Source: Patescibacteria group bacterium | Lineage (GTDB): Bacteria > Patescibacteria > Paceibacteria > UBA6257 > 2-01-FULL-56-20 | Direction of reading: 5' to 3' | Assembly: GCA_024654525.1 (NCBI GenBank) | Contig: JANLHI010000032.1 | Coordinates: 124,001-188,000 of the forward strand | DNA: 64,000 nt | Shown: in pieces, positions 1 to 8,403 of the stretch | How the letters are laid out: each line of letters opens with the position of its first letter | Numbering within the stretch: position 1 is the stretch's first letter | Made by a program: the position numbers and the translations under genes | Notes under the pieces: generated by a model | Database searches by the model: none | Told to the model about the DNA's origin: nothing | The model's input: the letters and a program-made list of their open reading frames with translations, nothing else

Positions 1-573
1 ATGAATAGTTTTCGGCGTGCGAAAGGGTTTTTGAATAAAGAATTGTATCGCGAGAGAAGCCGTATCGTGAAATACTTTGCGCAGTACGGGGAAATAGACC
101 TATACGGCGAGTTTTGGAAGGGCTACCCTGACGCGGACATACAAAGTGTCTATCGGGGTTATGTTGCTGATAAGTTTGAAACTCTTGGTTCATATCGTTT
201 TGCAATCTGCTTCGAGAATGCCGTTTGGCCCGGGTATCTTACCGAGAAACTCTTCGAGTGCATGTTCACGGGCACGATTCCCATATATCTTGGCGATCCG
301 GAAATTGTGGCGAAGATACCGGAAAATTGCTTTATTGATATGAGAAAATTCCGAAATTATGGGGAGTTGCGGGAATTTTTACACGCCCTCACTCGCGAGG
401 ATTGTGTGCGGTACCGCGATGCAATGCGCGTATTTTTGGAGTCGCCCAGATTTCGCCCGTTTACAAAGGAATATTTTGCGGAAACGCTTTTCCGGGCGAT
501 TACAGACCCCACTTCAAAACCCATTCCCACCGCGATATGCGCAAATTTCTACAAGACCAAGAAGCGACGATGA
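1..573 (+). CDS. Glycosyltransferase family 10 (fucosyltransferase-like), C-terminal part
   Basis: The 190 visible residues match the C-terminal half of GT10 alpha-1,3-fucosyltransferases: FENAVWPGYLTEKL at residues 71-84 and GTIPIYLG at 91-98 are the nucleotide-sugar-binding signature. The ATG at base 1 is probably an internal Met, because the family's N-terminal acceptor domain is absent; the real start should lie before the window. GT10 enzymes transfer fucose or a related sugar from a GDP-sugar, which fits the GDP-mannose dehydratase gene nearby. The last about 20 codons contain a 19-base stretch (504-522) that is an exact inverted copy of 756-774, so the natural C terminus may have been replaced. 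Family call is firm, donor sugar is inferred. Confidence 0.8.
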   Translation: MNSFRRAKGFLNKELYRERSRIVKYFAQYGEIDLYGEFWKGYPDADIQSVYRGYVADKFETLGSYRFAICFENAVWPGYLTEKLFECMFTGTIPIYLGDPEIVAKIPENCFIDMRKFRNYGELREFLHALTREDCVRYRDAMRVFLESPRFRPFTKEYFAETLFRAITDPTSKPIPTAICANFYKTKKRR

Positions 574-774
574 AGGTGTATTCCTATACTCCGAGGAGGA
601 GCGACGCAGGTATTGCAGAAATTAGCTATATCCTTTCGGGTTCCGCGAGGGCACCCGCCCGGCGGCGTTACTCGTCGGAGCTGTGCCACGAGGCACTAAT
701 CTCCTTCTCGCGTCTTGCCGGGTCGGATTGCCCTCGCAGGAACGCGGTTGAGGAGGGGTTTTGAAGTGGGGTCT
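504..774. repeat. 19-bp perfect inverted repeat flanking a 233-bp spacer
   Basis: Bases 504-522 and 756-774 are exact reverse complements. The left arm lies in the tail of the GT10 reading frame; the right arm covers the stop codon of the convergent aminotransferase gene. The spacer (523-755) holds the GT10 stop and no convincing second gene. Possible readings are an inversion or duplication junction, or a long-loop transcription terminator between convergent genes. Confidence 0.75.
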
Positions 775-1885
775 AATAAAACTCTTTAATGGCGGCAATC
801 ACCACGTCCATCTGTTCTTCTGTGAGATGGGATGCGGAGGGGAGATAGAATCCTTTCTCGCCATAATGCGTTGACCACCTAAACTCGCCTTCTTTCTGCG
901 AGAGGGATTGATATACCGGCTGTACATGCATCGGTATGAAGAATGTCCTTGTTTCGATGCCGTGCTTGTCCAAAAAATCCATAAGTTCGTCGGCGCGAGG
1001 CGCGAGTATCCCGAACATCCAGAACACGCAGAATGTATCCGGAGGTTCCGGGAAGAAGCGAATACCGGAGACATCTTTAAGTCCCGCCATGTAATATGCG
1101 GCATTTTTCCTTCGTTTCTCGATAAGCTCATCGAGACGTGCGAGCTGTGCGCGTCCGAGCGCCGCGCCAAGGGCGGACATCCGTAGATTCCATGCAACCG
1201 TCTGGTGCCAGAAATGTTTTTCATCGTCGAAGTTATAGCCGCGAATGTGCCGTAGAGTGTTTGCGTATTCGTCGTCATCGGTGAGTATCATACCACCTTC
1301 GCCGGTCGTCATGATTTTGTTTGCATAGAAGGAAAAACAGCTTGCCTTACCAAATGTGCCCACCAGCTTACCTTTCCATTTCGCGCCATGCGCTTCCGCC
1401 GCGTCCTCAACGACGAGGAGGTTATGCTTTTTTGCAATCCGCATGATTGCATCCATGTCACACGGCTCGCCGTAAAGATGTACCGGCATAATCATCTTTG
1501 TGCGGGGAGTGATTTTCTCCTCGATTTTTTCGGGGTCTATATTAAAACTTTTCTCGCTTGCATCCACAAAGACGGGCGTTGCCTCGCAATGAGTGACTGC
1601 CGCAGCGGTTGCTATCATGGTGAAATCGGGGACAATCACTTCATCGCCCGGTCCGATATCCAATGCTTTTAAAGCGAGGAATAATGCCGATCCGCCGGAG
1701 TTTACGGCGATGGCTTGTCGCATACCGAATTTCTCCGCGAACTCGTTCTCGAGCATGTGCACGGGGGAAGCGATGGAAGAAATCTCGGCGTTTTTAATGG
1801 CATCAGTTACATATTTCACCTCGAGCTCGGTGATATCCGGTTCGCAGACGCGGATTTTGACGGGATATTTGTTTTGGGAAGGCAT
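773..1885 (-). CDS. DegT/DnrJ/EryC1/StrS sugar aminotransferase (perosamine-synthase-like)
   Basis: A full-length (370 aa) PLP-dependent aminotransferase of the DegT family, which converts 4-keto nucleotide sugars to 4-amino sugars. The PLP lysine is K190 in FSFYANK, the PLP-ring aspartate is D161 in EDAAEAHG, and GEGGM follows the lysine as usual. The upstream co-directional gene encodes GDP-mannose 4,6-dehydratase, whose product GDP-4-keto-6-deoxymannose is the substrate of GDP-perosamine synthase, so that role is the best inference. The two genes are separated by 141 bp of repeat-rich DNA. Another 4-keto sugar substrate is possible. Confidence 0.85.
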   Translation of the reverse strand: MPSQNKYPVKIRVCEPDITELEVKYVTDAIKNAEISSIASPVHMLENEFAEKFGMRQAIAVNSGGSALFLALKALDIGPGDEVIVPDFTMIATAAAVTHCEATPVFVDASEKSFNIDPEKIEEKITPRTKMIMPVHLYGEPCDMDAIMRIAKKHNLLVVEDAAEAHGAKWKGKLVGTFGKASCFSFYANKIMTTGEGGMILTDDDEYANTLRHIRGYNFDDEKHFWHQTVAWNLRMSALGAALGRAQLARLDELIEKRRKNAAYYMAGLKDVSGIRFFPEPPDTFCVFWMFGILAPRADELMDFLDKHGIETRTFFIPMHVQPVYQSLSQKEGEFRWSTHYGEKGFYLPSASHLTEEQMDVVIAAIKEFY

Positions 1886-2026
1886 GATAAATGTAATACT
1901 AATATACTAAATAAGCGTAATACTAATATACTAATTCGTGCGAATGAAACGAATAATGCTAATAGGATCGATTCGCATAATTTGTAGCATTCGCATGTAT
2001 TCGTTGATTAGCATTTCATAACGACA
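1886..2026. repeat. AT-rich dispersed intergenic repeat (two tandem units plus inverted copy)
   Basis: This gap contains GTAATACTAATATACTAA at 1893-1910, and again from 1917 followed by TTCGTGCGAATG. Inverted relatives follow (GATTCGCATAA and a tract ending GATTAGCATT). The same unit recurs at 4471-4520 and, inverted, at 4897-4950; a weaker relative lies at 43455-43530. The units can fold on themselves. No reading frame is convincing here. Function unknown. Confidence 0.7.
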
Positions 2027-2989
2027 TTACTTTTTCTTGATGTCGTTAATGTCCGCTTCGACCATCAATTTCACGAGTTCTTTAAACTTCACTTTCGGCT
2101 CGAACCCGAACGTTTTTTTCGCTTTTGAAATGTCGCCGATGAGCGTAGTGTTTTTCGCGTTACGAAGGAATTTTGGATTTATTTTCACATATTGTTTCGG
2201 GTCGAGGTTTGCAAGTCGGAACGCCTCGTCCACAAATTCCTGCACGGAATGTGCCTCGCCTGTCGCAATGATATAGTCATCCGCCTGCGGTTGTTGCATG
2301 ATATTCCACGCCGCTTCCATATACTCGCGCGCGTAGCCCCAGTCTATTTTTGCGGAGAGGTCGCCGAGTTCCAAAGAATCTTGCAGACCTGCTTTGATGC
2401 GCGCCACTGCCTTCGTTACTTTCCGTGTAAGGTAGTCGTCCGGACGGCGAGGGGACTCATGGTTATAGAAAATGGCGGTTGCAACGAACATGCCGTACGT
2501 CTCGCGGTAAAAGCGACAGAGGACGTAGGCGAGTACCTTCGCGCACGCGTAGGGACTTTGCGGACGGAAAGGAGTTTCCTCGTTTTGTATTTCTTCTGTG
2601 GGGCGTCCGAAAATATTTGAGGATACCGGCTGGAATACTTTTATTTTCGGGTTCAATTGCTTCACGATTTCAAGGATGCGTCCCACTGCCGCGCCCGTGA
2701 CGTTGTACTGGAAGTCCACCATGTCGTTTGACCACCCCACGTGGTCTTGGTCGGCTTCGTTGTAAAGCTCATCGGGGTTCACCTCGCGGATAATGCGGTA
2801 GAGGGATGTCGCGTCCAAAAGGTCTCCACGATGGAGCGTGATGCGCTCCTTGAGGTGCTCAATGTTGCGGGTGTTTCCCGTCGCGGATTTCCGGTACATG
2901 CCGTGCACCTCATACCCCTTCTCAAGGAGTACTTCGGCGAGATAGCTCCCGTCCTGTCCGGTGATGCCCAAGATAAGCGCTTTTTTCAT
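2027..2989 (-). CDS. gmd: GDP-mannose 4,6-dehydratase
   Basis: A short-chain dehydrogenase (320 aa) with the NADP-binding motif GITGQDGSYL at residues 8-17, typical of GMD, and the catalytic pair Y147/K151 in SPYACAK. It converts GDP-D-mannose to GDP-4-keto-6-deoxy-D-mannose in the cytoplasm, the branch point to GDP-perosamine, GDP-fucose and GDP-rhamnose. It is somewhat shorter than typical GMDs (about 340-370 aa). The neighbouring aminotransferase suggests perosamine; the GT10 gene would accept GDP-fucose, but no fucose synthase gene is visible in the window. Confidence 0.85.
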   Translation of the reverse strand: MKKALILGITGQDGSYLAEVLLEKGYEVHGMYRKSATGNTRNIEHLKERITLHRGDLLDATSLYRIIREVNPDELYNEADQDHVGWSNDMVDFQYNVTGAAVGRILEIVKQLNPKIKVFQPVSSNIFGRPTEEIQNEETPFRPQSPYACAKVLAYVLCRFYRETYGMFVATAIFYNHESPRRPDDYLTRKVTKAVARIKAGLQDSLELGDLSAKIDWGYAREYMEAAWNIMQQPQADDYIIATGEAHSVQEFVDEAFRLANLDPKQYVKINPKFLRNAKNTTLIGDISKAKKTFGFEPKVKFKELVKLMVEADINDIKKK

Positions 2990-3030
2990 AGGAAATATAG
3001 CTTATATAATAATGAAATTATCGGGAAATG

Positions 3031-3060
3031 AAAAGGCGGCGCTTGTGGGCGTCGCCTTTT
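3031..3060 (-). terminator. Terminator of the HD-domain gene
   Basis: Arms 3031-3042 and 3049-3060 pair over 12 bp (one G-U), with a 6-nt loop; A4 and T4 runs at the ends make it usable in either direction. It lies between the end of the HD gene and the start of gmd. Confidence 0.8.
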
Positions 3061-3122
3061 ATGTTGGATCAGTTGATTATTTCTGCGTGAGCGCCTGATC
3101 TTGCGCTACGCAGGAACATCGC

Positions 3123-3830
3123 CTACTTCTGCTGGTAGGCGGCGTCGCAGTCCTGTGGGAAGGGATAGGGGAGGAGCCCCGTTTCCTCGAGCTGGTCCGC
3201 GAAGGCCTTGACGAAGACTTCGTAAAGCCGGAACCAGCGGTCCGCGAGTTTCTTCGCTTTCGGCATTCGGAGCCAGCTTTCCCATTCGAGGGAGCAACGG
3301 ACATCGTGGAGGACGGTCTTCGGGTCGCGGTAGGTCGCCGTAGGGTCGGACGTGGTCACATATCGCGGGTCAAAGGGGAGCAAATTACTGTAATGCTGCC
3401 CTGACCGGACGATATTATTCACGCCGATGTTCGCGAGACGGTCGGCATCCTTCAAGACAACGGTGACGGGATTGTCCGCGTCACTGTTCTTCTTGTGATG
3501 CTCGAGGACTGCCTCAATTACAAGTTCCTGCTCTTCACTTGCAATCCCTTTCACTAGATCGAGATATGAGACCACCTTGCTTCGGATGAAAATAACCTTA
3601 ACTGAAGGCAGTTTCTCATCTCGGATTTCAGGAAAGATGCGATCCGTGTTGTGACACATCCCGGCAATCCACGCGAGTTCACCCGTGCGTTCATCCTCGG
3701 TGATGAGGGTGGCGTATTGCGCCACCATTAGGGCATGCGTGATGTCGTGCCCGCCGAACGCCTTTTGCTCAAGATGGTCCTCGCGGACCTTTGCCGTGAG
3801 CGCGGCATGTTTTTCCCAGAGTTTGTTCAT
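3123..3830 (-). CDS. HD-domain phosphohydrolase-like protein
   Basis: A 235-residue protein of the HD superfamily of metal-dependent phosphohydrolases. Visible metal-site candidates are H28-D29 (GGHDITH), H60 (CHNTD), H111-H112 and D128/D130 (LKDADRL). In the second motif the usual HD pair reads H60-N61 with D63 two residues later, so metal binding may differ from the standard enzyme. The substrate cannot be told; the family includes nucleotidases and (p)ppGpp or cyclic-nucleotide hydrolases. The gene has its own terminator and a leader with a GGAGG/CCTCC hairpin just before the start, unlike most neighbours. Confidence 0.7.
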   Translation of the reverse strand: MNKLWEKHAALTAKVREDHLEQKAFGGHDITHALMVAQYATLITEDERTGELAWIAGMCHNTDRIFPEIRDEKLPSVKVIFIRSKVVSYLDLVKGIASEEQELVIEAVLEHHKKNSDADNPVTVVLKDADRLANIGVNNIVRSGQHYSNLLPFDPRYVTTSDPTATYRDPKTVLHDVRCSLEWESWLRMPKAKKLADRWFRLYEVFVKAFADQLEETGLLPYPFPQDCDAAYQQK

Positions 3831-3838
3831 AGTTTTAA

Positions 3839-3853
3839 GGAGGATAAACCTCC
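3839..3853 (-). promoter_or_regulatory. GGAGG/CCTCC hairpin in the HD gene leader
   Basis: On the minus strand the leader reads GGAGG, five bases, CCTCC, then 8 nt before the ATG at 3830. GGAGG is a perfect Shine-Dalgarno core but lies 18 nt from the start, and in the folded form it is sequestered. It may control translation or be a leftover of a terminator. Confidence 0.35.
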
Positions 3854-3974
3854 GTTTTTAAGTTACAGTTGACTTGCGATTTCCGCTTCTTTCCACAAGT
3901 CCTCCTTGGGAATACGCGAAAACCAACCATTAAAGGTCGGCTGTATTGTAGCATGAAAAATGTGTTTTGTCAAA

Positions 3975-4466
3975 CTATCGCGCTGTTCGAAACCCCGCCT
4001 TCTTGAGGAATTCCTTGAGATACGGGTGCCACTTCGGGTCGATCGCGCTGAACCAGCGGGAGTCTACGCTCTGGTGGTCGATGATGATGGTATCGCGGAT
4101 ATTCACTTCGGCGCGGTAAACCACCGCAAGCATGTGTGAATTCATTCCTTCGAAATACCCGACGGGGGAGAAGTACTCATAGATGCCGAGCTGGGTGAGG
4201 CGCTTCGGCGTAAGCCCTGTTTCCTGTTTCACTTTTCTCGCCGCGGCTTCGGCAAGGAGCTCATTTTTGAAGATTCTTCCGCCGGGGAACCACCATGCGC
4301 CTTTTTCCGGTTCGTTCTTGCGCTTCACGAGGAGAAAATGTTTTTTCTTTGCGCCGCCGATCACCACCACGTCCGTGCAAATCAAAGGGAGATAATGATG
4401 TATCTCTTTGTAGAGCGCCTCGGGGATTTTATCGGTGATAATTAAAAATCTTTTCTTATTGGTCAT
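3975..4466 (-). CDS. Nudix hydrolase (GDP-mannose mannosyl hydrolase-like)
   Basis: A 163-residue Nudix protein. The Nudix box occupies about residues 62-84 (GGRIFKNE to QETGL), with RK and QE in place of the consensus RE and EE; the last E is kept. N-terminal residues and the core VVVIGGAKKKHFLLVKRKN, together with a location among GDP-sugar genes, resemble GDP-mannose mannosyl hydrolases (NudD/Gmm), which cleave GDP-hexoses. Substrate assignment is inference. An AT-rich dispersed repeat lies directly upstream. Confidence 0.7.
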   Translation of the reverse strand: MTNKKRFLIITDKIPEALYKEIHHYLPLICTDVVVIGGAKKKHFLLVKRKNEPEKGAWWFPGGRIFKNELLAEAAARKVKQETGLTPKRLTQLGIYEYFSPVGYFEGMNSHMLAVVYRAEVNIRDTIIIDHQSVDSRWFSAIDPKWHPYLKEFLKKAGFRTAR

Positions 4467-4470
4467 AGGC

Positions 4471-4520
4471 GTAATGCTAATCTACTAATTCGTGCGAATG
4501 AAGCTAATAATGCTAATGAG
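4471..4520. repeat. AT-rich dispersed repeat, copy 2
   Basis: Contains the same unit as at 1917-1953, with GTAATGCTAATCTACTAA followed by TTCGTGCGAATG, then AAGCTAATAATGCTAATGAG. It fills the gap between the Nudix and GxxExxY genes. Confidence 0.7.
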
Positions 4521-4523
4521 AAT

Positions 4524-4934
4524 TTATGAAAGTTTGGTTGTTGGTGTTTTATCAACACGGAGAACGCGAAGCGGTTTTAGGTACTCACTTCTGAAATTTA
4601 CCAATAAACCGAGCTTCACCTGTGTAACTTGGAGATATCTTTGTACTTGAAAATAATCTTCTTTGGTAACGATGCGCTTCGCCTTCGCTTCTAAGACTAC
4701 TTTATCATCAATGAGAAAATCAACAAAATTCCCCGTATCGCCTATTGGAAACTCGCGGCGGTAGGGAATCCCAGTCTCTTTAAGCTTTTCTTCGATTGCG
4801 TCGCAATACTGCTTTTCTCTTGCATAACGACCGTGCGTGTTGTGCACGTTAAAACAGATGCCAGTAATGGTGTATGAGAGTTCCGGATGCACTAACCCAT
4901 TCGCACTATTCGTAGCATTCGAATGAGTTTGCAT
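4524..4934 (-). CDS. GxxExxY protein (PD-(D/E)XK nuclease-like)
   Basis: A 136-residue protein with the family signature G35-x4-E40-x2-Y43 and a nuclease-like core D72...E82-A-K84. The GxxExxY family is frequent in CPR and other environmental genomes; the role is unknown, and a nuclease fold is inferred. The first about 12 codons lie inside an inverted copy of the AT-rich dispersed repeat (4897-4950), so the annotated N terminus is repeat-derived and true translation may begin later, for example at a non-ATG codon near LVHPEL. Confidence 0.75.
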   Translation of the reverse strand: MQTHSNATNSANGLVHPELSYTITGICFNVHNTHGRYAREKQYCDAIEEKLKETGIPYRREFPIGDTGNFVDFLIDDKVVLEAKAKRIVTKEDYFQVQRYLQVTQVKLGLLVNFRSEYLKPLRVLRVDKTPTTKLS

Positions 4935-4950
4935 TAGTATTACATTTCTA
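4897..4950. repeat. AT-rich dispersed repeat, inverted copy 3
   Basis: The reverse complement of the repeat unit seen at 1917-1953 and 4471-4520, here read as CATTCGCACTATTCGTAGC and GCATTAGTATTAC. It overlaps the start of the GxxExxY gene and the end of the methyltransferase gene. Confidence 0.65.
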
Positions 4951-6136
4951 TAACTCTAAACTTTGGAATGGAAACGATAAACTTTCCGCCGCCCTTGAGC
5001 CACTCCTTCTCACGGGCGACAAAGGTATCCACAAACGCCCATGGGAAAATAAAGAAGTAGTCGGGTTTGGCATTGCGGGCTTCCGATTCATTTACAATAG
5101 GAATCATTGTCCCTACGGTATACTTTCCCCATTTCTCTTCACTCTTGTCTGCGATTGCTGTGACGAGTTTTGAGGTGAGTCCGTAATACTGAAGGATGGT
5201 GTTCCCCTTTGTGGATGCGCCGTAGCCGTATATCTTCTTCCCCTTCGCCACCTCTTTTCTTATAAATGCCACTGTTTTATTTTTGTTTGCTTCAAGATCT
5301 TTTGCGAATTTTAAGTAGTTAAACTTCGGCTCCGGATAACGAATGCTTCCTTTATTCAATTTCCGCGCGTAGAGGCGATAGCTTCCGCCATTGATGGAAT
5401 TTTCTTCCACTTTGAATATCTCAAGTCCATTTCTTTCGAAGAGGTACACGAGTGAAGGATAGGAATAATATTCGAGGTGTTCGTGGCAGATGTTTCCAAG
5501 GTCGTTTTTTTCTATCATGGGTTTTAACGTCATAAGTTGCGCGATGAAGAGTCCATCGTCCGTCATTACGCGTGCGGCATCACGAACGAATTGATTCGGG
5601 TCTTCCATGTCGTAGAACATCCCGATTGCGGTCACAATTTTCGCTTTTGGTACGCCAAGCTTGTGGTACTCTTCTTCGCTCCAAAATTCATGAATTCTAT
5701 GTGTTGCGGTTTTTTTAAGTTTTTCCTGCAGATTGTCCGCAGGTTCACAACCCACTCGCACGAGTTGTTTCGGATAGAAGCCGAGGAGCGTCCCGTCGTT
5801 CGCGCCGATGTCGAGAATCACATCTCCTTTCTTCGGTTTTGCTATTTTCATCGAAGTTTTCGCAATTTCCTTGAGGTCGGCAATGATGACGGGGGAGAGC
5901 CCGGATTGATACCAATAATGTCGCGCATACATAATTTCTTGTGGCGCGGTGTGTTTTAGTTGAAGCAGTTCGCACTTTTTATTTGCGCACAGCACAAGTT
6001 CAAGCGGGGCTTTGACACCCTTCTTGTGATTCTTTGGGACGAAGTCAGACACATAATGGTTACCGAGAGAAAGAATTTTCTTGAGTTTCTTTCCTCCGCA
6101 GAGTCTGCATGATTTTCTTGTGATTATTTTTTGCAT
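4940..6136 (-). CDS. Class I SAM-dependent methyltransferase (sugar C-methyltransferase-like)
   Basis: A 398-residue protein with the three-part layout of TylC3/NovU-type sugar C-methyltransferases: an N-terminal zinc-binding segment (C10, C13 and C50, C55), a Rossmann SAM domain with LDIGANDGTL near residues 108-117, and a C-terminal domain with YGYGASTKGNT. Such enzymes methylate a carbon of nucleotide-linked deoxysugars. The Met at 6136 is preferred over an upstream one at 6202, which would overlap the divergent gene and add residues before the zinc motif. Confidence 0.8.
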   Translation of the reverse strand: MQKIITRKSCRLCGGKKLKKILSLGNHYVSDFVPKNHKKGVKAPLELVLCANKKCELLQLKHTAPQEIMYARHYWYQSGLSPVIIADLKEIAKTSMKIAKPKKGDVILDIGANDGTLLGFYPKQLVRVGCEPADNLQEKLKKTATHRIHEFWSEEEYHKLGVPKAKIVTAIGMFYDMEDPNQFVRDAARVMTDDGLFIAQLMTLKPMIEKNDLGNICHEHLEYYSYPSLVYLFERNGLEIFKVEENSINGGSYRLYARKLNKGSIRYPEPKFNYLKFAKDLEANKNKTVAFIRKEVAKGKKIYGYGASTKGNTILQYYGLTSKLVTAIADKSEEKWGKYTVGTMIPIVNESEARNAKPDYFFIFPWAFVDTFVAREKEWLKGGGKFIVSIPKFRVIEM

Positions 6137-6157
6137 ATTAAAGCTATAGTAAGACGG

Positions 6158-6178
6158 ATTGATTTTTGGAGCAAGTAA
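6158..6178 (+). promoter_or_regulatory. Shared 21-bp promoter-like motif, copy 1
   Basis: ATTGATTTYTGGAGCAARTA(A) lies 3 bp before the FkbM gene at 6182 and recurs at 7107-7127 before the glycosyltransferase at 7145, with 19 of 21 bases equal. It may be a common regulator or sigma site; an internal GGAG could also serve as a Shine-Dalgarno here. Confidence 0.45.
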
Positions 6179-6181
6179 GAT

Positions 6182-7054
6182 ATGATAAAAATCACAATGC
6201 AATTAATAAAAAACCTTTTCGTTTTTATAAATAAAAAATCAAGAATATTAGGCGGGTGGGGTCTGCGAAGGTTTAGAATGGTGAACGCAATACACAATTA
6301 CGTTGCGCGAAAAGCTTTCGGAGACAAGGCGGAGGTGAATGGATATTCTCTTTTTATTGACCCCGCCGAAGGGTTTGCGGTGTCGTCTGTGTGGGAAAAA
6401 GATACGACGGATGTTATAAAGAGCAAATTCCATCGGGGGGGGGTCTTCGTAGATGTTGGATCCGACATTGGTTATTACACGTGTCTGGCGGCGCAACTGG
6501 GTGCCGGACATATATATGCCATTGAGCCGAATCCTCACACTAGAATGTTGTTGGAAAAGAACATTGCGGTAAATGGTTTCAAAAATATTACTATAGTTGG
6601 CAAGGCGGCAAGCGACAAGTCGGGAGAAGAAAAGTTTTATACGCATGGGGCTCATAGTACGCTTGGCTACAATTACAATAAAAACACATCAGAGCGGACA
6701 ACGATAACTGTTGAAACGATGCCGTTGGATGTGGTCGTCGGTGATGGCACGGTGAATTTTATAAAGATGGATATTGAGGGGTCGGAGCCAAAAGCACTTC
6801 GCGGCATGCGGAAATTGCTTGAAAGAAACAAACAGGTGCAGATTATCACCGAGTTTGCCCCGCAATTGATGGCATTGGCAGGAGAAGACCCTTTTGTATT
6901 TCTCAAGAGTTTACATAATCTCGGGTTTATCATTTACGATGTGGATAATATTAATAATCCTATGAGCCCGGAAGAACTAATGGCCGCATATCGGGAAAAA
7001 TATAAAAAACTCGGAGATGCTCGTGCGATAACTAATCTGTATTGTGCGAGATGA
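6182..7054 (+). CDS. FkbM family methyltransferase (poly-G tract in gene)
   Basis: A 290-residue FkbM-type SAM methyltransferase: VFVDVGSDIGYYT at residues 88-100 is motif I, AIEPNP is motif II and FIKMDIEGSEP is the FkbM hallmark. Family members O-methylate sugars or small molecules, and the neighbourhood points to glycan methylation. Nine consecutive G at 6436-6444 encode the residues R85-G87 just before motif I; a change of one G would truncate the protein, so expression may be switchable. The reading frame is intact in this sequence. Confidence 0.85.
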   Translation: MIKITMQLIKNLFVFINKKSRILGGWGLRRFRMVNAIHNYVARKAFGDKAEVNGYSLFIDPAEGFAVSSVWEKDTTDVIKSKFHRGGVFVDVGSDIGYYTCLAAQLGAGHIYAIEPNPHTRMLLEKNIAVNGFKNITIVGKAASDKSGEEKFYTHGAHSTLGYNYNKNTSERTTITVETMPLDVVVGDGTVNFIKMDIEGSEPKALRGMRKLLERNKQVQIITEFAPQLMALAGEDPFVFLKSLHNLGFIIYDVDNINNPMSPEELMAAYREKYKKLGDARAITNLYCAR

Positions 7055-7106
7055 GTTTTTGCGCACGGGATTTTATTGTATAGTTCAAACTAACATAGAA
7101 TTGCCA

Positions 7107-7127
7107 ATTGATTTCTGGAGCAAATAA
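7107..7127 (+). promoter_or_regulatory. Shared 21-bp promoter-like motif, copy 2
   Basis: The second copy of the motif at 6158-6178. TTGATT inside it, an 18-bp spacer and TATTAT at 7132-7137 would make a promoter whose start lies at or next to the ATG at 7145. Confidence 0.45.
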
Positions 7128-7144
7128 AGGGTATTATATTCTGT

Positions 7145-8395
7145 ATGCGTATTGCAATTGTTACTTACAACTTGAAGTGGGTGGGAGGGGGTCAGCGACT
7201 TACTTATGAATTGGCGCAGGAAATAGTAAAGCGCGGGCACTCGCTCGTGATTTATGTTCCCGATGCCGAATACAGCGAGATTGCATATCCGGATTTACAA
7301 AAGGGACTTTCTATTCGAACAGTTCCCGTTCCGAAGGGATATCTGTGGTCGCCGCAGAGCAAGTTGCTGGCGATGCGCCTTGTGTATAAAGTCATTAAAG
7401 AGCGATGGTTGAATTCTACCGGAAAACGAATGGCACAAGCACTGCTCGCGGATGGCGATAATTTTGATATTATAAATGTCCATGATTTTGCGTATAAAGT
7501 TGCCTATTACTACAAGAAGCGGGGAGGAAAGGCAAAAGTGGTGGGGCAGGGAAATGACCCGGCATATCATTATCTTCCGCATCCCGAGAGTTATATCTAT
7601 GACCGCTTGAGCTATTACTTTAATAAATTGAAGGATTATCCTGAACGGAAATTTTTTAGGGCGCTTGATGCGACGGCGGTGCTCGATGTGTATGGGAAAG
7701 AGTGGTACGAGACGCGCGGCGTGCCGCGCGCCGAGGTGGTGCATCACGGCACGGATTTCAACGCGTTCTATGCGCCGGTAAAAGACGTCTCGGAGAAATT
7801 CAAACAGAAGAAGGTACAGCTTATGGGATTGGGAATCCTCAATCCTTATCGTGGATATGCCTCGCTTATCGAAACCGTGCGTATATTGCGCGAGTGGGGA
7901 TACGATGCAACTGCAAAAATCGTCTGTCGCGATTATTGGAAGCGTCCGCTGTGGCGGGAGAATTTGCTTTCGAGAATACGGGAAGGGCATCTTGAACAAT
8001 ATGTAAGCATTAATTTTGATGGGGTTTCTGACGCGGAATTAAAGAAGTTGTACGCGGAAAGTGATATTTTTTCATACCTCCTCTACCTTCCCGCACCGCG
8101 GAATGGATTCGGATTCTCTTCAAGTATTCCGGAAGCAGCCGCTTCGGGTATTCCCGCGATGACGTGGACTACGACGACTTCACTTGAAGCGTTCAAGGAC
8201 GGGGAAAGTATTATCGCCGCCGAACCGCTTCATGCTGAACAGCTTGCCGCAAAAGTAAAAGAGTTAGTGGATAATCCAGAAAAGTATCGCGCGATGGCGT
8301 TTGCCGCGCAAAAACTGGTGCAAGAGGAGTTAAACTGGCAGAAATTTACGGAAGGCATTGTGCGTTTGTTTTCGGAAACGCAAAACACGCGGTGA
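7145..8395 (+). CDS. Glycosyltransferase family 4
   Basis: A 416-residue GT-B fold glycosyltransferase. The N terminus RIAIVTYNLKWVGGGQRLTYELA is the typical GT4 acceptor-domain start with its glycine-rich loop, and the C-terminal domain contains EAAASGIPAMT, the donor-binding EX7E region. It probably adds a sugar to the lipid-linked surface glycan on the cytoplasmic side. A TATTAT hexamer ends 7 nt before the ATG, so the mRNA may be leaderless. The stop overlaps the next frame. Confidence 0.85.
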   Translation: MRIAIVTYNLKWVGGGQRLTYELAQEIVKRGHSLVIYVPDAEYSEIAYPDLQKGLSIRTVPVPKGYLWSPQSKLLAMRLVYKVIKERWLNSTGKRMAQALLADGDNFDIINVHDFAYKVAYYYKKRGGKAKVVGQGNDPAYHYLPHPESYIYDRLSYYFNKLKDYPERKFFRALDATAVLDVYGKEWYETRGVPRAEVVHHGTDFNAFYAPVKDVSEKFKQKKVQLMGLGILNPYRGYASLIETVRILREWGYDATAKIVCRDYWKRPLWRENLLSRIREGHLEQYVSINFDGVSDAELKKLYAESDIFSYLLYLPAPRNGFGFSSSIPEAAASGIPAMTWTTTTSLEAFKDGESIIAAEPLHAEQLAAKVKELVDNPEKYRAMAFAAQKLVQEELNWQKFTEGIVRLFSETQNTR

Positions 8396-8403
8396 GTTTT
8401 TCC

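Noticed and set aside
574..772. A continued GT10 gene or small gene in the spacer at the window start
   Set aside because: Frames here show no family similarity or start signal; composition fits intergenic DNA.
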